Part shown: piece by piece, positions 10,471-22,300 of the stretch | Layout: each line of letters begins with the position of its first letter | How positions within the stretch are numbered: position 1 is the stretch's first letter | DNA from: Aptenodytes patagonicus | Taxonomy: Eukaryota; Chordata; Aves; Sphenisciformes; Spheniscidae | DNA: 64,000 nucleotides | Reading direction: 5' to 3' | Assembly: GCF_965638725.1 (NCBI RefSeq) | Contig: NC_134949.1 | Coordinates: 14,816,951-14,880,950 of the forward strand | Program-made: the position numbers and the translations under genes | Notes under the pieces: generated by a model | What the model saw: only the letters and a program-made list of their open reading frames with translations | What the model was told of the DNA's origin: nothing | The model's database searches: none

Positions 10471-13400
10471 CAGGGCAAGTGGTCAGTCGGAGCCAGAGGT
10501 TCATTGCAGTGCTTACCCACTCACTTTGTGCTTCAATTTCTTTTCCTCTTTTCCTTTCTTGGCAACCTCGTAAGGGATTTTGAAGGCCAGACTGGGCTCA
10601 AAGGCCCTGAACAGAAGCTCGAGATGGCGAAACTAGTATCTTTCAGGCTTCATTGGCATTTAACTGCAGATGAAAGGAGTTCGGGACTGGAAGATCAATA
10701 GTGGAGGTCATGGGAGTGAGTGGTCCAGTAATATGCTAGGGACAAAGTAGAAGAGGCATTAGAGAATTGTCTGTTAGGAATGAAAGGCCCAACACTGCAT
10801 CTGTTACGTACTCCAGGAGCAAACATGCACTTGGCTTGTTCTAGGTTAAGGAGCACAAATGGAGCATTTCCCTTTGAATGTTTTCTTTCTTGGGAAGCAT
10901 CCATGCTCAGGGTGCAAAGCTGTAGGCCTTGGAAGCACTCTGCAAAATAACACAAGTGAAAACCAGCTTTCTGCACCTTCTTGGTGTCTCCTTGATAATG
11001 AAGCAGCAGGCCCCGTGTGTTGGTATTACTGTTCAGGCTATGTTGTCCAAACACAAATCCTGAAGAGAATCAACAAGGAAGGAGTAACTCAAGGCAAGAT
11101 TAAAAAACAAAAACCAAACCCCAAAAAACAAACCCAAAAAACAGACCATAAACCCCCCCAACTAATTATGGGTCAAAATAAGAGAAAGCTAAAGAAAAAG
11201 GCAGGCAAATAGTTGCAATTTAAGCGTGGAGCTGACCAATGCATCTGTGGTGGGAAAGCCTAAAGGATTGAGCCCGAGTAATCCTTTTCCAGTGACCTGT
11301 CTACTTGCCCGTGACACAGCTCTCCGAATTGGCACTGAGTAAATTTGCCACTGGGAAGGGATGATGGTTTCTCTTCTGCAGTGATGCTTACTGTCAGCAG
11401 TCCCTCCTCTGCCTCAGCAGGAGCCAGGCTGGAAATAGCCGAGACAGACATGGGACTCACAGGGTTGCTCATGAGTTCATCAGGCCATACAATGTATTTA
11501 CACCAACGGGCCTTTGTACCTATAGCACTCTGTAAATATACTTTGTTCATGCTAGACAACATTTCTGAAAAACTAGTCTCTTGTGGTGTCATATCAACCA
11601 TGTTAGTAACTGCTCCAAGTTAATCAAACCCAGATTCAATTTCAGAGCTAAATCTTTCTGGTTTGGGAAATCTGCAAAGGGGCAGCTGAATGTTGTGTAC
11701 CATCTCGAATCCCTACTGGTGTCCTTACTCTCAAATCAAGTTCTTCTGGATCCTGATTGTTATTTCTGGCTTCTGTTATTTAGCTTCCCTAAAGCTTCCC
11801 TTCTCCCTTCCGTAGGGATTATAGACTAGATCTAAAGATTTCTGTGGGTCAGCCACAAACAACAAAAAAACATACACAAAAGAATTGTGCCCATGTCATT
11901 TGTGATGCATTACAAAATGAGAACAAGAGTATGCATACCATCTACCACGGATTCTCCAGTTGAAGCAAGCGCAAACAGGGACCTGCTGCTGAATTATCAG
12001 CTTTATCTTTCTTCTACTTAGGAAAGTATGTTTTAAAAGAGGTCTGTACTTGTTTTGAGTAGTAGCTTTGAAGAGGTACTCAAGGAGCAAAACAGCATAA
12101 AAATTTGCATGAAATAAACTTCTTGTGTTCTGAAGTCTGAATCTGTTGTACGAATCTCCTCCAAATGTTTCTGGAATCAGTATTTGGCATTTCTTCCAAT
12201 TGTGAATCCTGACAGATTTGGAAGAGTAAAACAGATACTGCTGCAGACAGCAATGACTTTCTTCTAAAATAAATATTTCTGTGGTAAAAACAGAAGCATA
12301 AAAACTAGAGTGCAATGAATAGAAAAGTTAGTGTGATCTGCTTCTCTCTGAAACTGGTGGTATTTAGAGCACATTAGATAATACAAGCAGAAGAGTACTG
12401 CTACAAGCAAAATACTTGCTGCATAACCAAAAAAAGGGTGGGGAAAACCCACTTCAAATAGAGAACAGCTTGTAAATCATTCTAACGGACTTGTAAGTGC
12501 TAAAAAATGGCTCAGTCATATTTGGAAAACTAGTGGTCTTTGGCGTTTGCTGGCCATGGGCAATGATGGCAAGCAACTAATAACTCATGGCTGCAATATT
12601 CCATTTTCTTGGTGGTAGCTTTAAGTTCTAATGGCTGCTAGAAATAGCAAAGCATCTTACAAACGCAACATCACTCTTCAGCCATACGCAGGGACCACTC
12701 TATCAGATGAAACTTCAGTATCTACTGTTACTTCACGATGTTCAGTTTTTCTATACTAGAAAAGATAAACCCAAGAGTAAAAAAAAAAAAGTTTTCAAAA
12801 TATAAGCAGCTCAGACCGAGGCACAAATTGGACAGTAAAGAGGAAGTTCAGGAGTAGCTTTTGCCACATGCATCAGAACATGCGAGATGTTGCACAAAAA
12901 ACTGTTTACCTAGAAGGTAAAATTTTCCTCCTCCGATTACTGTTTCCTGTAACACAGGCCAGCTTTATCTCCTCTGCCAGTTCTGAGCGTATGCATACAA
13001 AAACACAGTTTGCAGCCCAAATTTCTTGCTTTTGAAAAAGATCATACCATAACTGTGCGCATCTTCCCTACAGTATCTCCAAGACTGAGTCTCCAGATAC
13101 TTCACAAAAGGAGCATAAAAATGTACCACTTCCCCAGGTTTGCAGAAGAGATTTGCTGCGAGAGAAAAAACTGCAGTCCTCTCTGCAGAGCTGACAAGCC
13201 AATGAACAATTGAAGTCTCATTTGATCTGTAATTGGAACAGGCTTTACACAGAACAAGAATCTTAATGCCTAGATAGAAGTTGCATTTTTAGTATTAACT
13301 GATAAAAAGACTGGTTATAAATTTGTACTGCCCATTGAAGTGAGAATTCCTAAATCTAGCAGCTCCAGCAAAGTTAACTCTTACACTGATAAGGAATGAG

Positions 13401-13704
13401 AAAATGCATTCAGCTAAGCAAAGGATTTTAAAAATGATTTATCAGTGCAAAAACCTCAGTAGCTGATTGTCACACGTGTCCTGACATGTAAACGCAGAAA
13501 TATTTTAGACACAAATGCCAAAAATAATCCCAGAGCAATTCAGCCCTGTACAGAGAACTGGGCAGATCTTTTGAACCACCAGTCGAATTCTCAGTGCTGG
13601 CCAGCTGCATGGTGTATTTCAGCCTCTGGGAAGAAAAAGGGCAGTCTTGCAATACATACCGGTTTTGCTTTGCAAAGATAAATAATGACAAAACCCATCT
13701 GTTT
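10471..13704. other. Intergenic stretch downstream of ATXN7L1
   Basis: No gene is recognised. It contains an A/C-rich run (11101-11160) and two places where both strands stay open for about 90-120 codons (10695-11212 and 11260-11623). Their translations resemble nothing I know, so they are left uncalled. The 13.0-13.7 kb part may hold the end of ATXN7L1 transcripts. Confidence 0.35.
11101..11160. repeat. A-rich (AAAC)n-like low-complexity run
   Basis: Irregular AAAAC/AACCC repeats, followed by a run of C. It makes the lysine/proline-rich end of a spurious plus-strand frame. Confidence 0.7.
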
Positions 13705-13724
13705 CTTACAAACATATAAATTAT

Positions 13725-13730
13725 TTTATT
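13725..13730 (-). terminator. ATXN7L1: Candidate distal poly(A) signal of ATXN7L1
   Basis: AATAAA on the minus strand inside TTTGTAAATAAAATAA, with a TG-rich tract just downstream. It overlaps a Pumilio-type motif. It was chosen because it is the last good signal before the sequence character changes. Confidence 0.4.
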
Positions 13731-14384
13731 TACAAAGCCATGTTACAAAAAAAAATAATAATAATAAAGCAAAAAACAAAAAATACAATCGCTCACTAGA
13801 GAATATCTCCAGGCCCGGTGTTGAACCATGGCAGTATCAATCAGATACATGTTTGTTCTGTTTTTCCTTTTTTAAACTGTAAGCCGTAGAATTTACTATT
13901 TACACCTACTTTAGACATTTATTCTGCTTACAATTATCACAAGCATGGAATGAATTCTATTTGATACTGCTAATACATAAAGGTGCAGGACAAAGAATGA
14001 AAATACTTAGTGTTACAAAATATGGATTTTAGAAAAGAAATTGGCTGTACAAGTATGGCATTTTTTTTTTCTTAGAATGATTGGACATGCTTTCTTCAAA
14101 AGTCTTCTGGAAAAGGTTCTAAAATCTGTAGTAGGAAAGCACAATATAGCAGGTGCAAATTCATTTCTGTGCAACAACAGTTATTTAATATATCCCATGA
14201 CTGACCAGCTATGCAAAACCCACAGAGTTTTGTTAAAGTGCCATGGGTCAACAGCATAACAAAATATAAGGTGTAAATAGAAAAATTTCTTTTTTTCTTC
14301 TTTTTTTTAAAACAATAGTTCACTGAGAATCAGCAATAATAGAATATGCTGTATAAACTATTCTCTACAAAGGTCGATCAGCAC

Positions 14385-14392
14385 TATTTACA
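14385..14392 (-). promoter_or_regulatory. ATXN7L1: Pumilio-type motif in ATXN7L1 3' UTR
   Basis: TGTAAATA on the transcript strand, an exact match to the PUM consensus UGUANAUA. Three further matches lie at 13727-13734, 13897-13904 (both TGTAAATA) and 15085-15092 (TGTACATA). Function depends on the 3' UTR really covering them. Confidence 0.45.
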
Positions 14393-16302
14393 ATTGTTAC
14401 ATCAATACAAAAGAAGGCATACAAGTTATCCAAGTCGCTTTTTATGGCTGACGGGCCTATGCATTGCGTATGTGTAACAACCAAAGCTTCTGAGCCTCTA
14501 TTGCTGGAAACAAATCACAAGATTTTCAGGCAAATGGGGAAGAAAAAGAACTACCGAGTGAATGCTACACTAATAATGCATTATAGGCTGGTCCAGTTTG
14601 TATCCATTTTTTTCAAATGTTTACTTCCATTTCACTTCTCAGGCTGAAATTTTTGATACAGATAATTAAATAATGATTCTTTGATGATGAAAGAACACTG
14701 TGGGATTTTACTTGGTGCTTAACTTGCCTGAAATGCTGTCAGGTGTAAGCCAGTTGAAAAAAAAATTAAGCAGCATTCAAAGGACAGGCTCCATATTCCA
14801 GCTTTCCAATGAAAAGATGCATGGAAAGAGCTAAAGCTTCCTAGAACTACAAAATTGCTCCTTCGGTCATTGATTAGCATTATTTCTCAGAAGCAACCAC
14901 TGAATCTCACAACCACCGTTTTCCCTCAACAACTAGAAATAGCAGTTCATTGATTACAGAGGATGACTTTGTTACTGAGATTTTTAAACTCCTGCAGTTT
15001 TATAACTCAAAATAAATTAAAAAAATCAACATAGTACTGCTCCTAAAACTGAACAAGACAAAAATTGTGCAAAAATAACAAAGATATGTACACATTTTTC
15101 AGTCTGAAGAAATGTACAATAAAAACATAATTCAAAGAACATTTTAAAAATATAAACATTGCTTAAACTTTCCTAAGTTTCATACTGTTTCTGAAACTAT
15201 ACCGGTCAGTTAGCTCTGAAGTATAGCAAAACATAAATTATTACAAAATTAACACTATAAAAATTTATTTTAAGAATATTTCTAAACTTTTTTCAAAGGG
15301 TCTAGCCTTGTTTATAATTGCTTAAACATTTTTAGTCTTAAAATTTGCCTTAAGCCTTCTTTTTTTAAAAAAGAAAGTAGTAATAATCTCCCTATTTGCA
15401 GTCTCTCGCCTTTCCCCAAGATGTAAATAAACCAGCATATAAGTGCACTTTTAACACTGTAGAAATAAAAATTAACTCCTCTGTACTATTGTTCCAGTAC
15501 CTAGTATTGGCTTCCTGATTATAAAATCTATATTTTATTAAAAAATTATTCAGTAATCCTATAAGAAACACTGTCAGTGCAATTCTATTAATGCAAGCCA
15601 ATCTGCTCAACTGCTGTCCTTGCAAACCCAAACTGTTTACTGAAGTTATCAAGTGCTATGACCTCAAGTGTCCCGAAATCCACCAAGATAGGGAGATTTT
15701 ACGTGTCGAGCCCCTGATAACATTAATTACAGTTTGGTGCAAAAATCCTCTCTGTATTGACTGAAGTATAGATTCCTTAAGAGCCTGATCCTGGAAGAGG
15801 CTGAACACTCAGAATTCCCATTGAAATTATTAAATGCTGTAGGTACAGAGCACCAGTCAGGATTAGTCCCTAAAGTTGCAGTGCCCCAGCTGTTTGCAAA
15901 TTACTAAGAAATGCACTCAATTTTTATCCATAGGACAAGCTTAAATACAGAATTACTGTAATTTTTATTTAATGAAAAAATTTGGAGATCCTTTAAATAA
16001 ATTCAAATCATGATCTGGATTTTTTTTTGAATGTCCGCTGTGTTCTGGTAAGGAAACAAAGGGAGCATTGCAATGCTAACAGCTTTAAAAGGCATGAAAC
16101 ATAACCAAGCAGAACGCACAGATCAGTGGCAAATACAAGTGAAAAACTAAACAAATCACTATTACAGTTTTCTGTAAATTTAATTCTCTTTAAAACCACA
16201 AATTCATAAAAGGTTAAATCCATCTGCAGGACGTAGAAAAGAAAAACCCTGTGGAGTAGGGCTGCTGAGAGCTAGAGAGTACAGGCTGGTTCCTTTTCCT
16301 TG

Positions 16303-16344
16303 TTACGGAAGAGTCCTTATTCTACCAGTCCGGTTTGATGTCTT
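16303..16344 (-). CDS. ATXN7L1: ATXN7L1 exon I (terminal coding part)
   Basis: The acceptor is TTTCTCTTTTAG|AAGACATC. Only 13 codons, [13 protein letters not shown], precede TAA at 16303-16305. The RTGRIRTLP end matches the known ATXN7L1 C-terminus and settles the last exon despite its size. The 3' UTR continues toward lower coordinates. Confidence 0.92.
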   Translation of the reverse strand, partial: KTSNRTGRIRTLP

Positions 16345-19300
16345 CTAAAAGAGAAACCAGAGCCAGGTTCAAAATCACAAAATGTCTTTCAGTATGTAAT
16401 ACTTTAGTAACATCTGTGTCTGACAGAACTCAAAGCAGGAATTTATTTCGAGTCCCTGAACTAAATTCCCTCCCTGTTTACTGATTACATTAGACCTTTA
16501 AGAAAAGGAACTGCTTTGAATAACCAGCGTATTTCCTTTTGGGACTGTCTGATTTTAGTAAGCGTTGGTGAATCTCATGTTCATTAACTTGGTGTATCAT
16601 TACAAATAAAGAGCAGCAATTAGACGACAACTCTGAAGAATCTTTTCCTCTACACAGCATATTTTCATGCACAAGGAATCCCCGCACAGCACACACGTTA
16701 TCACCTTCCCTTAATAAAATGATCTAGTTACTCAGTATTTAAAAACCACCGCATACTGAGGTCTTGGAAGTGTTAACACATTCAGGCACCTAAAAGCACT
16801 ATGAAGACAAAAACACTCGATTAGTTACAAACCTAGAACAAGGATAAAATATGGAGAAAACAAGCTTTTAATACATAATTTGTATTAACAGGCACAAATA
16901 ATTTTACTGTAAAACTACCATTCCATTAATGTTTGTTAAAAACCACGTAGGTTTTGTAGGGAAAAGTAATATTTTTTAATTAAAGCAACAGTAGTTGGAA
17001 AAACAGGCACGCTTTTATGTATACAAGCCCCTGTTCAGGTCTCAAATAGATGCAGCCACATTCAAATTAAACATGAATTGAGAACAATTCGTCTGAGTTT
17101 AACCTGACTGAGTTTAATGCGATGGGAGAGAGCAGACAGGCCCACAACAGTTATCCTCACAGCCACCAGTCCCCCACAGGAGTACCCGAGAGTACAGTGT
17201 ACTTCAACAAATGCAGCCAATGACCAAAAGAAACTGCTTGTGTGAAATCAAAACAGCCACAGGGCACCTTTATCTCACAACTCAATAATGGAAAAGACCC
17301 AGTTATTGGTGGCAGGTGACTTTCACAGCACTGCCGCATGTCCTCTCAGCTCCGACTGGACACCTTCGGAAGGTGAGTGGGGAAGCTAGCTTTCTCAGTA
17401 GGACTGCACGCAGGCGATCATAGGTTCAAACGAGACTGGGTTTACAGCCCACTGCAACTTCCTGAATGCCTCATTCTCACCCAGTCACTCAACCCCATAT
17501 TGAGTTAAGGACCCCCCTCACTTCTAACTCCCCCTCTGCACCAGCAGACAACCCCGACAGGTTGCCTGACCAGGTGACACAGTGGAGGCAGTCCAGAGTA
17601 ACCGCTCTATACTCTCATTTATCTTGACAGCTGCAATTCTACTTCAAACTGCATTGTTTAAAGTCTGTTGTTCTGACTTGTATTCGTGAAAACTTGCCTG
17701 TTTTTTCCAACTATAAACCCCAGTGTATAGCAGAGATTGTCTGTGCCTACAGACCTTGCCTCACTTGGACTCCCTGATTATCATGGTTACAATACTAACA
17801 TTAAAAACAAGAGAGCTCAGTTTCCCCCAGTAATACCTTTACTGCCACAGCAGATACTTGCATATCCACTTACTATGACCTAATTAATAACACCTTTATA
17901 AAGAAATATTATAGCACAGTTTAAGACTAAAATTTTATTTAGAGACTATTCAGTTGCTAGATCGGAGATGAAAGCTGTCAACAAAGCAGCTCAGATTTTT
18001 ATTGACAGTGACAAGCATTCATTAGATTGGTAATCATTATTCATGGTTCCAAATGCTAAAATCCTGTGTTGAGTTTAAAAAAAAAAAAAGGTTAAAAGGT
18101 TAACAACACTTACTACATCTTGATTTTCTTTTGTATTTGTATTCTGAGCTCCATATTCAACTATGAAACTGACAGAAACATATTTTTAACAATGAAAAGT
18201 TTGCGGGGCTTAAAACAAGCAAGCACTTCTATGTTTGATAAAGTTACGGAAACAGGCAGCTGAAAAGCTCAGCAATAGCCTCTGTTTACATAAGGCTGCC
18301 ACAAAATTAATGTTTCGTACTGTTAGGTTTTCCCCATGGGATCTACGCAACAGATCCCAACAAGCTCTGCTCCTCAGGTAGTGTGTATTTTATACTAACA
18401 CAGGAGCAGGAGGTTAAAGCAAAACCAGTTTTGCACTTCAGAACAGCTTTATCCCATGTTTGTTACTGGGAGTTGGACGACAGTGTCTCACACAGGAAAA
18501 TGCCAGTCCTTAGAAGTATGAAGAAACTTGCCACTTTTTTCCCTTCAGAGTAAGTCTTCCATACGTATACTGCTTTGCATTCAGCACCAAGAGAAAAAAA
18601 AATAAATTTACTGTTTGGCTGTTCACCTCAAGATGCGAGTGATTCAGAACATTTTTAATGGGGATACAGTTGCGGGTTATCATTACTACAATCATTACTA
18701 TTCTTTTGCTGTGTCTACACAGCAGAAACTAAGCAACACAGCCATTTGGAATAACTGCTCCTGTATAATTTAGCCAGAATATGTAACGGAATTCTAAAAT
18801 ACTGACTGGTTGTACAGAAAAATCCTCTGGAATTCTTGTGACTACACCTTGCTGAGGTGGGAAACCTTTTCATACCAAGGATCCTGATAATGAATTCTTG
18901 ATAAACTACTCAACTTGGAGAGTCAAACAGTAGGAGCCATATTAAAAAAATAAACTAGTCTATCAGTCCTCCGGACAAATGAGGGCTGGATCTCAGGTCA
19001 AGCACCTGTCCTCACATAAAAGCCGAGTTACAGAATTTAATATAATTATCTGACTAGTAGTCTGTGTGATAAACAGGTACGGTGGGAGCGCTAAGGATTT
19101 CTCACAGTCTAAGAAGAATTCAGATTATGCTTATTTTAGTTATGCTTCCAGATGAGTTTCTCTGAATAGTCAAGTGCCCTGTCTTCTCTGTCCTGTTTCT
19201 GTTCTCCTTTTGCTGCTTTCACTTTTGGCCTATTTTTAAATGCTGTCCCTTCTATGCCAGTTTGGGGACTCTGCTGTGCCATCTTGCTCAGCAGGGGAAG

Positions 19301-22300
19301 TTGGATAGAAAAAACACATTAGCTTAGCTGGATCCTGCACAGACAGTTTCTGCTGCTGCTGAGTTTGCATCACCAAAGCAACAGCCAGTGAGCAGCACAT
19401 AAGCCAACCTGAGGTGTATTACAGGTGGTAAAAAACAAGCAGAAAACTTGTTATTCATAAATCTCAGAGGGGAAAATAGCTGGAAAAAAAATTAAGTGAG
19501 AGGAGAAATCCAGTATTAGTTTACCGAAAGACAGCTTCTATAAAGAACTGTATTCATAAGGAAATTGTATTTTAAGGTTATACAGTATAAAATATTTCAA
19601 AACTGCTGACAGACTACTTAAGTACACTTTTTTTTAAAGGAACTTACTTGTCTGTTGTGTACAGGGTTTGATGTACTCGAAGGACTGGATTGTGACAAAG
19701 CTACACTGCTATTTTTTCCAATCTGAAAGACATTAATTGAGCAGTAGTGAGAGGCGTATTTGTCAGTTGAATGCAGATGCTGGTAATGCCTTCCCTTTCC
19801 TGTGGAAAGTGGCACTAACTGCTTTGCATTTGGAACACAGGTATTTTGCTATTGCAAAAGATACACTTCTTCGTAATTGTCTCTCAGAGCCTGTATACTT
19901 TAAATAAACTCTCAAAAGGCACATAAATACTATTACAGGTCAGAAAACAACACAAGAAACAGTTACCGGGGGAATATAGATTGTAAAACCCCACCACTCT
20001 AGACCGAAATACTAGTTTCTCTACTTACTGCAGTCACTTAGCGCAGCTAGTCAGCAACTGAGAGAGCACAGAGTGCTCAAGGTCACAGACTCCTCCCCAG
20101 TGGACCTTCCCCACTCCTGGGGAGTTTAAAGCAAGTGGCCAAGCACCACAGCATGCCTTAAGTTACTCCTTTTACTTCCATACAGAGTCTTCATTTATTA
20201 TTGCTCAATAAAGCAAATATTAACCAAAAGAATCAAACTCCAGAGAGTTTCTTTGGGAATGAGTGCAAATTGATAGTACACATACATATATTTTAAAAGT
20301 ACTTAGTTAAAATACTGTGATATTCAATCTGCATATTTCAATGCTTGAGAAATTACAGCACTCTGCAAGAGCAGTCTGTCTGAGGTTTTTCTACAACGAC
20401 CCATAAACATAGTGTAGATATTTCTGTTGCGATACAAAAGGGGAGACAGCTGCTGAGTCAGAGGAGTAGTTCCTTGGGGGTTACAAGGCTGACAAAAATT
20501 AACTATGGACACCTGCCTGCAAACAGCAGATGACCGGATTTTGAAGTTATTCACAAGGTCAATGGACTTCAAGTAACGTCAACTTTAATCATTCGATGGA
20601 GAGGTAGCAAGGACCTATCTTCTAAACAGTGAGAAATGCCGTTGCAAGTTTCTTACTGAATAGATGGGACTGTGGCATTGCTTGGCAGGGTTTTCACCAA
20701 CATCATAGTTTTCTCCTTCCCTTCTGCAACATCATTTGTTATTGTGCCCTTTCACGTATATAGTGTAAGGTAGCCTTTGTCTCCCTCTCCATGTCTGCCC
20801 TTTCTCACAGTGACTGTTTAAAACAGGGTTCTCTATTCACATTCTATCCAGAAGAAATGTTTCAAGTTTTCATTTACAGCCAATTCTGAAGGCAGCTCCC
20901 ATGGTGCACAAAGATTAAAAGGGCAGGCCTCTGCCTATCCTGTTCCCTTTAGCTTGTCGTTTTGCATGCCACAGCTGCTGTTCTCTAGGTAGTACTGTGC
21001 CATGTCAAGCTTTTCTTCAATATACAAACCTTGACTAAAGATACAGAACCTTGTAAAATCTTTCCTATCCATTCAGAACATCGTGACAAACCTTTCTTCT
21101 CTACATCCACCATTATAATATTCGTAACATCCTTTCATAATAAAATACACGTCCATCTTTTAAATGGAAAAACAGCCACTAGGAAATCGACTTGCTGAGA
21201 TCCTAGAATCATGAGAGGGAATATTATACTTCTTTAGGCTTCATTCATTCAGTGCCCCTATGACTAACAGCCTGACTCTCTACGTAAGACAAAGCAAGGA
21301 GCAACACAGCTTGCAGCACTGTGGTCGGCTTCGAGCTGCTTTACTGTCCTATCTATCTTCATTCAGAGCTGGAAGGGCAGCGCTCCAGGACAGAAGGGTA
21401 ATTCAGACTGAACAGTTACAGCGCTCAGTGAAAATAAGAAAAAAAGATTCCCAGTTGTGTCGGGTCTTTAATGATGGGAACACCACTTCAAAAGGATTAG
21501 GGTGAGGCAGACTTAAGTCCCTTATTTTCTTTTAAAAATAAAGTATACTTCAAAACCTAATGGTTAACACTTTCTGTTGCTATCTACCCAGGCCAGACTT
21601 GAATTAAATTAGAAAAAAAAAATACCTGAGCCTATCACCAGTCACTTGAGTTTTTTTCTGCGTTCTTATTCTCTTAATTTAATTTGCGCAGTTACATCAG
21701 GGAACAGGAGTAAGATTTTAAGTAATACTGATTTTTTTGGTGGTATTTTTACTGTGATCGCATTTCTAGAACACAGCAAGTCAAAACAGCAGGGCTTAAA
21801 AGTGATTTCAAGTGTTGTATTCTCCAGAGTTTTAATATTCACATGTAGACTACGTAATATTATTTGACCCATATGCTTAAGAGGGTACAAATTTCATTTA
21901 TTTATAGCACAAATAAACAGTAGGAAATGTCTATTTTGTTATCGCATACAATTCAGTATCATTGTCACAAAGACAATTAGCTGCCAGCCAGATGTCTGAA
22001 ATACAACCAACTCCAATTTACCTCTTATTTTTGATTACTAGTGTAGCCCCAAGACCAGCAGTATAAGAGGAAGGTGTGACCAACTTTTACATACACACAC
22101 ACATATATGCATGTATACATATATATGTGTATGCACCTGTACATGTATATAAAACCATTATGTTTAACAATCTATGTATTATTACACTCATTACATATAT
22201 TTAACCTTTTACTTAAAGAAAAAGTATTACATATTCACATATATTCAGAATTTGATTCTTTATGTTTATTTACTTCCATTACTGTGCAACATGCTGAAAT

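Larger units (their letters stand above)
13705..16302 (-). other. ATXN7L1: Probable ATXN7L1 3' UTR
   Basis: About 2.6 kb of AT-rich sequence without recognised repeats follows the ATXN7L1 stop codon. On the minus strand AATAAA occurs at 15964-15969, 15534-15539, 15264-15269, 13918-13923 and 13725-13730. The last is followed by a T/G-rich segment (TTTATATGTTTG), so it is a reasonable distal poly(A) site. Four Pumilio-type TGTANATA motifs fall in this stretch. The extent is inferred; transcript data could shorten it. Confidence 0.5.

Noticed and set aside
17390-17445. A possible tRNA or SINE head (cataggttcaaacgagactg).
   Set aside because: It has a B-box-like GGTTCAAAC but no A box at the right distance and no cloverleaf that I could fold.
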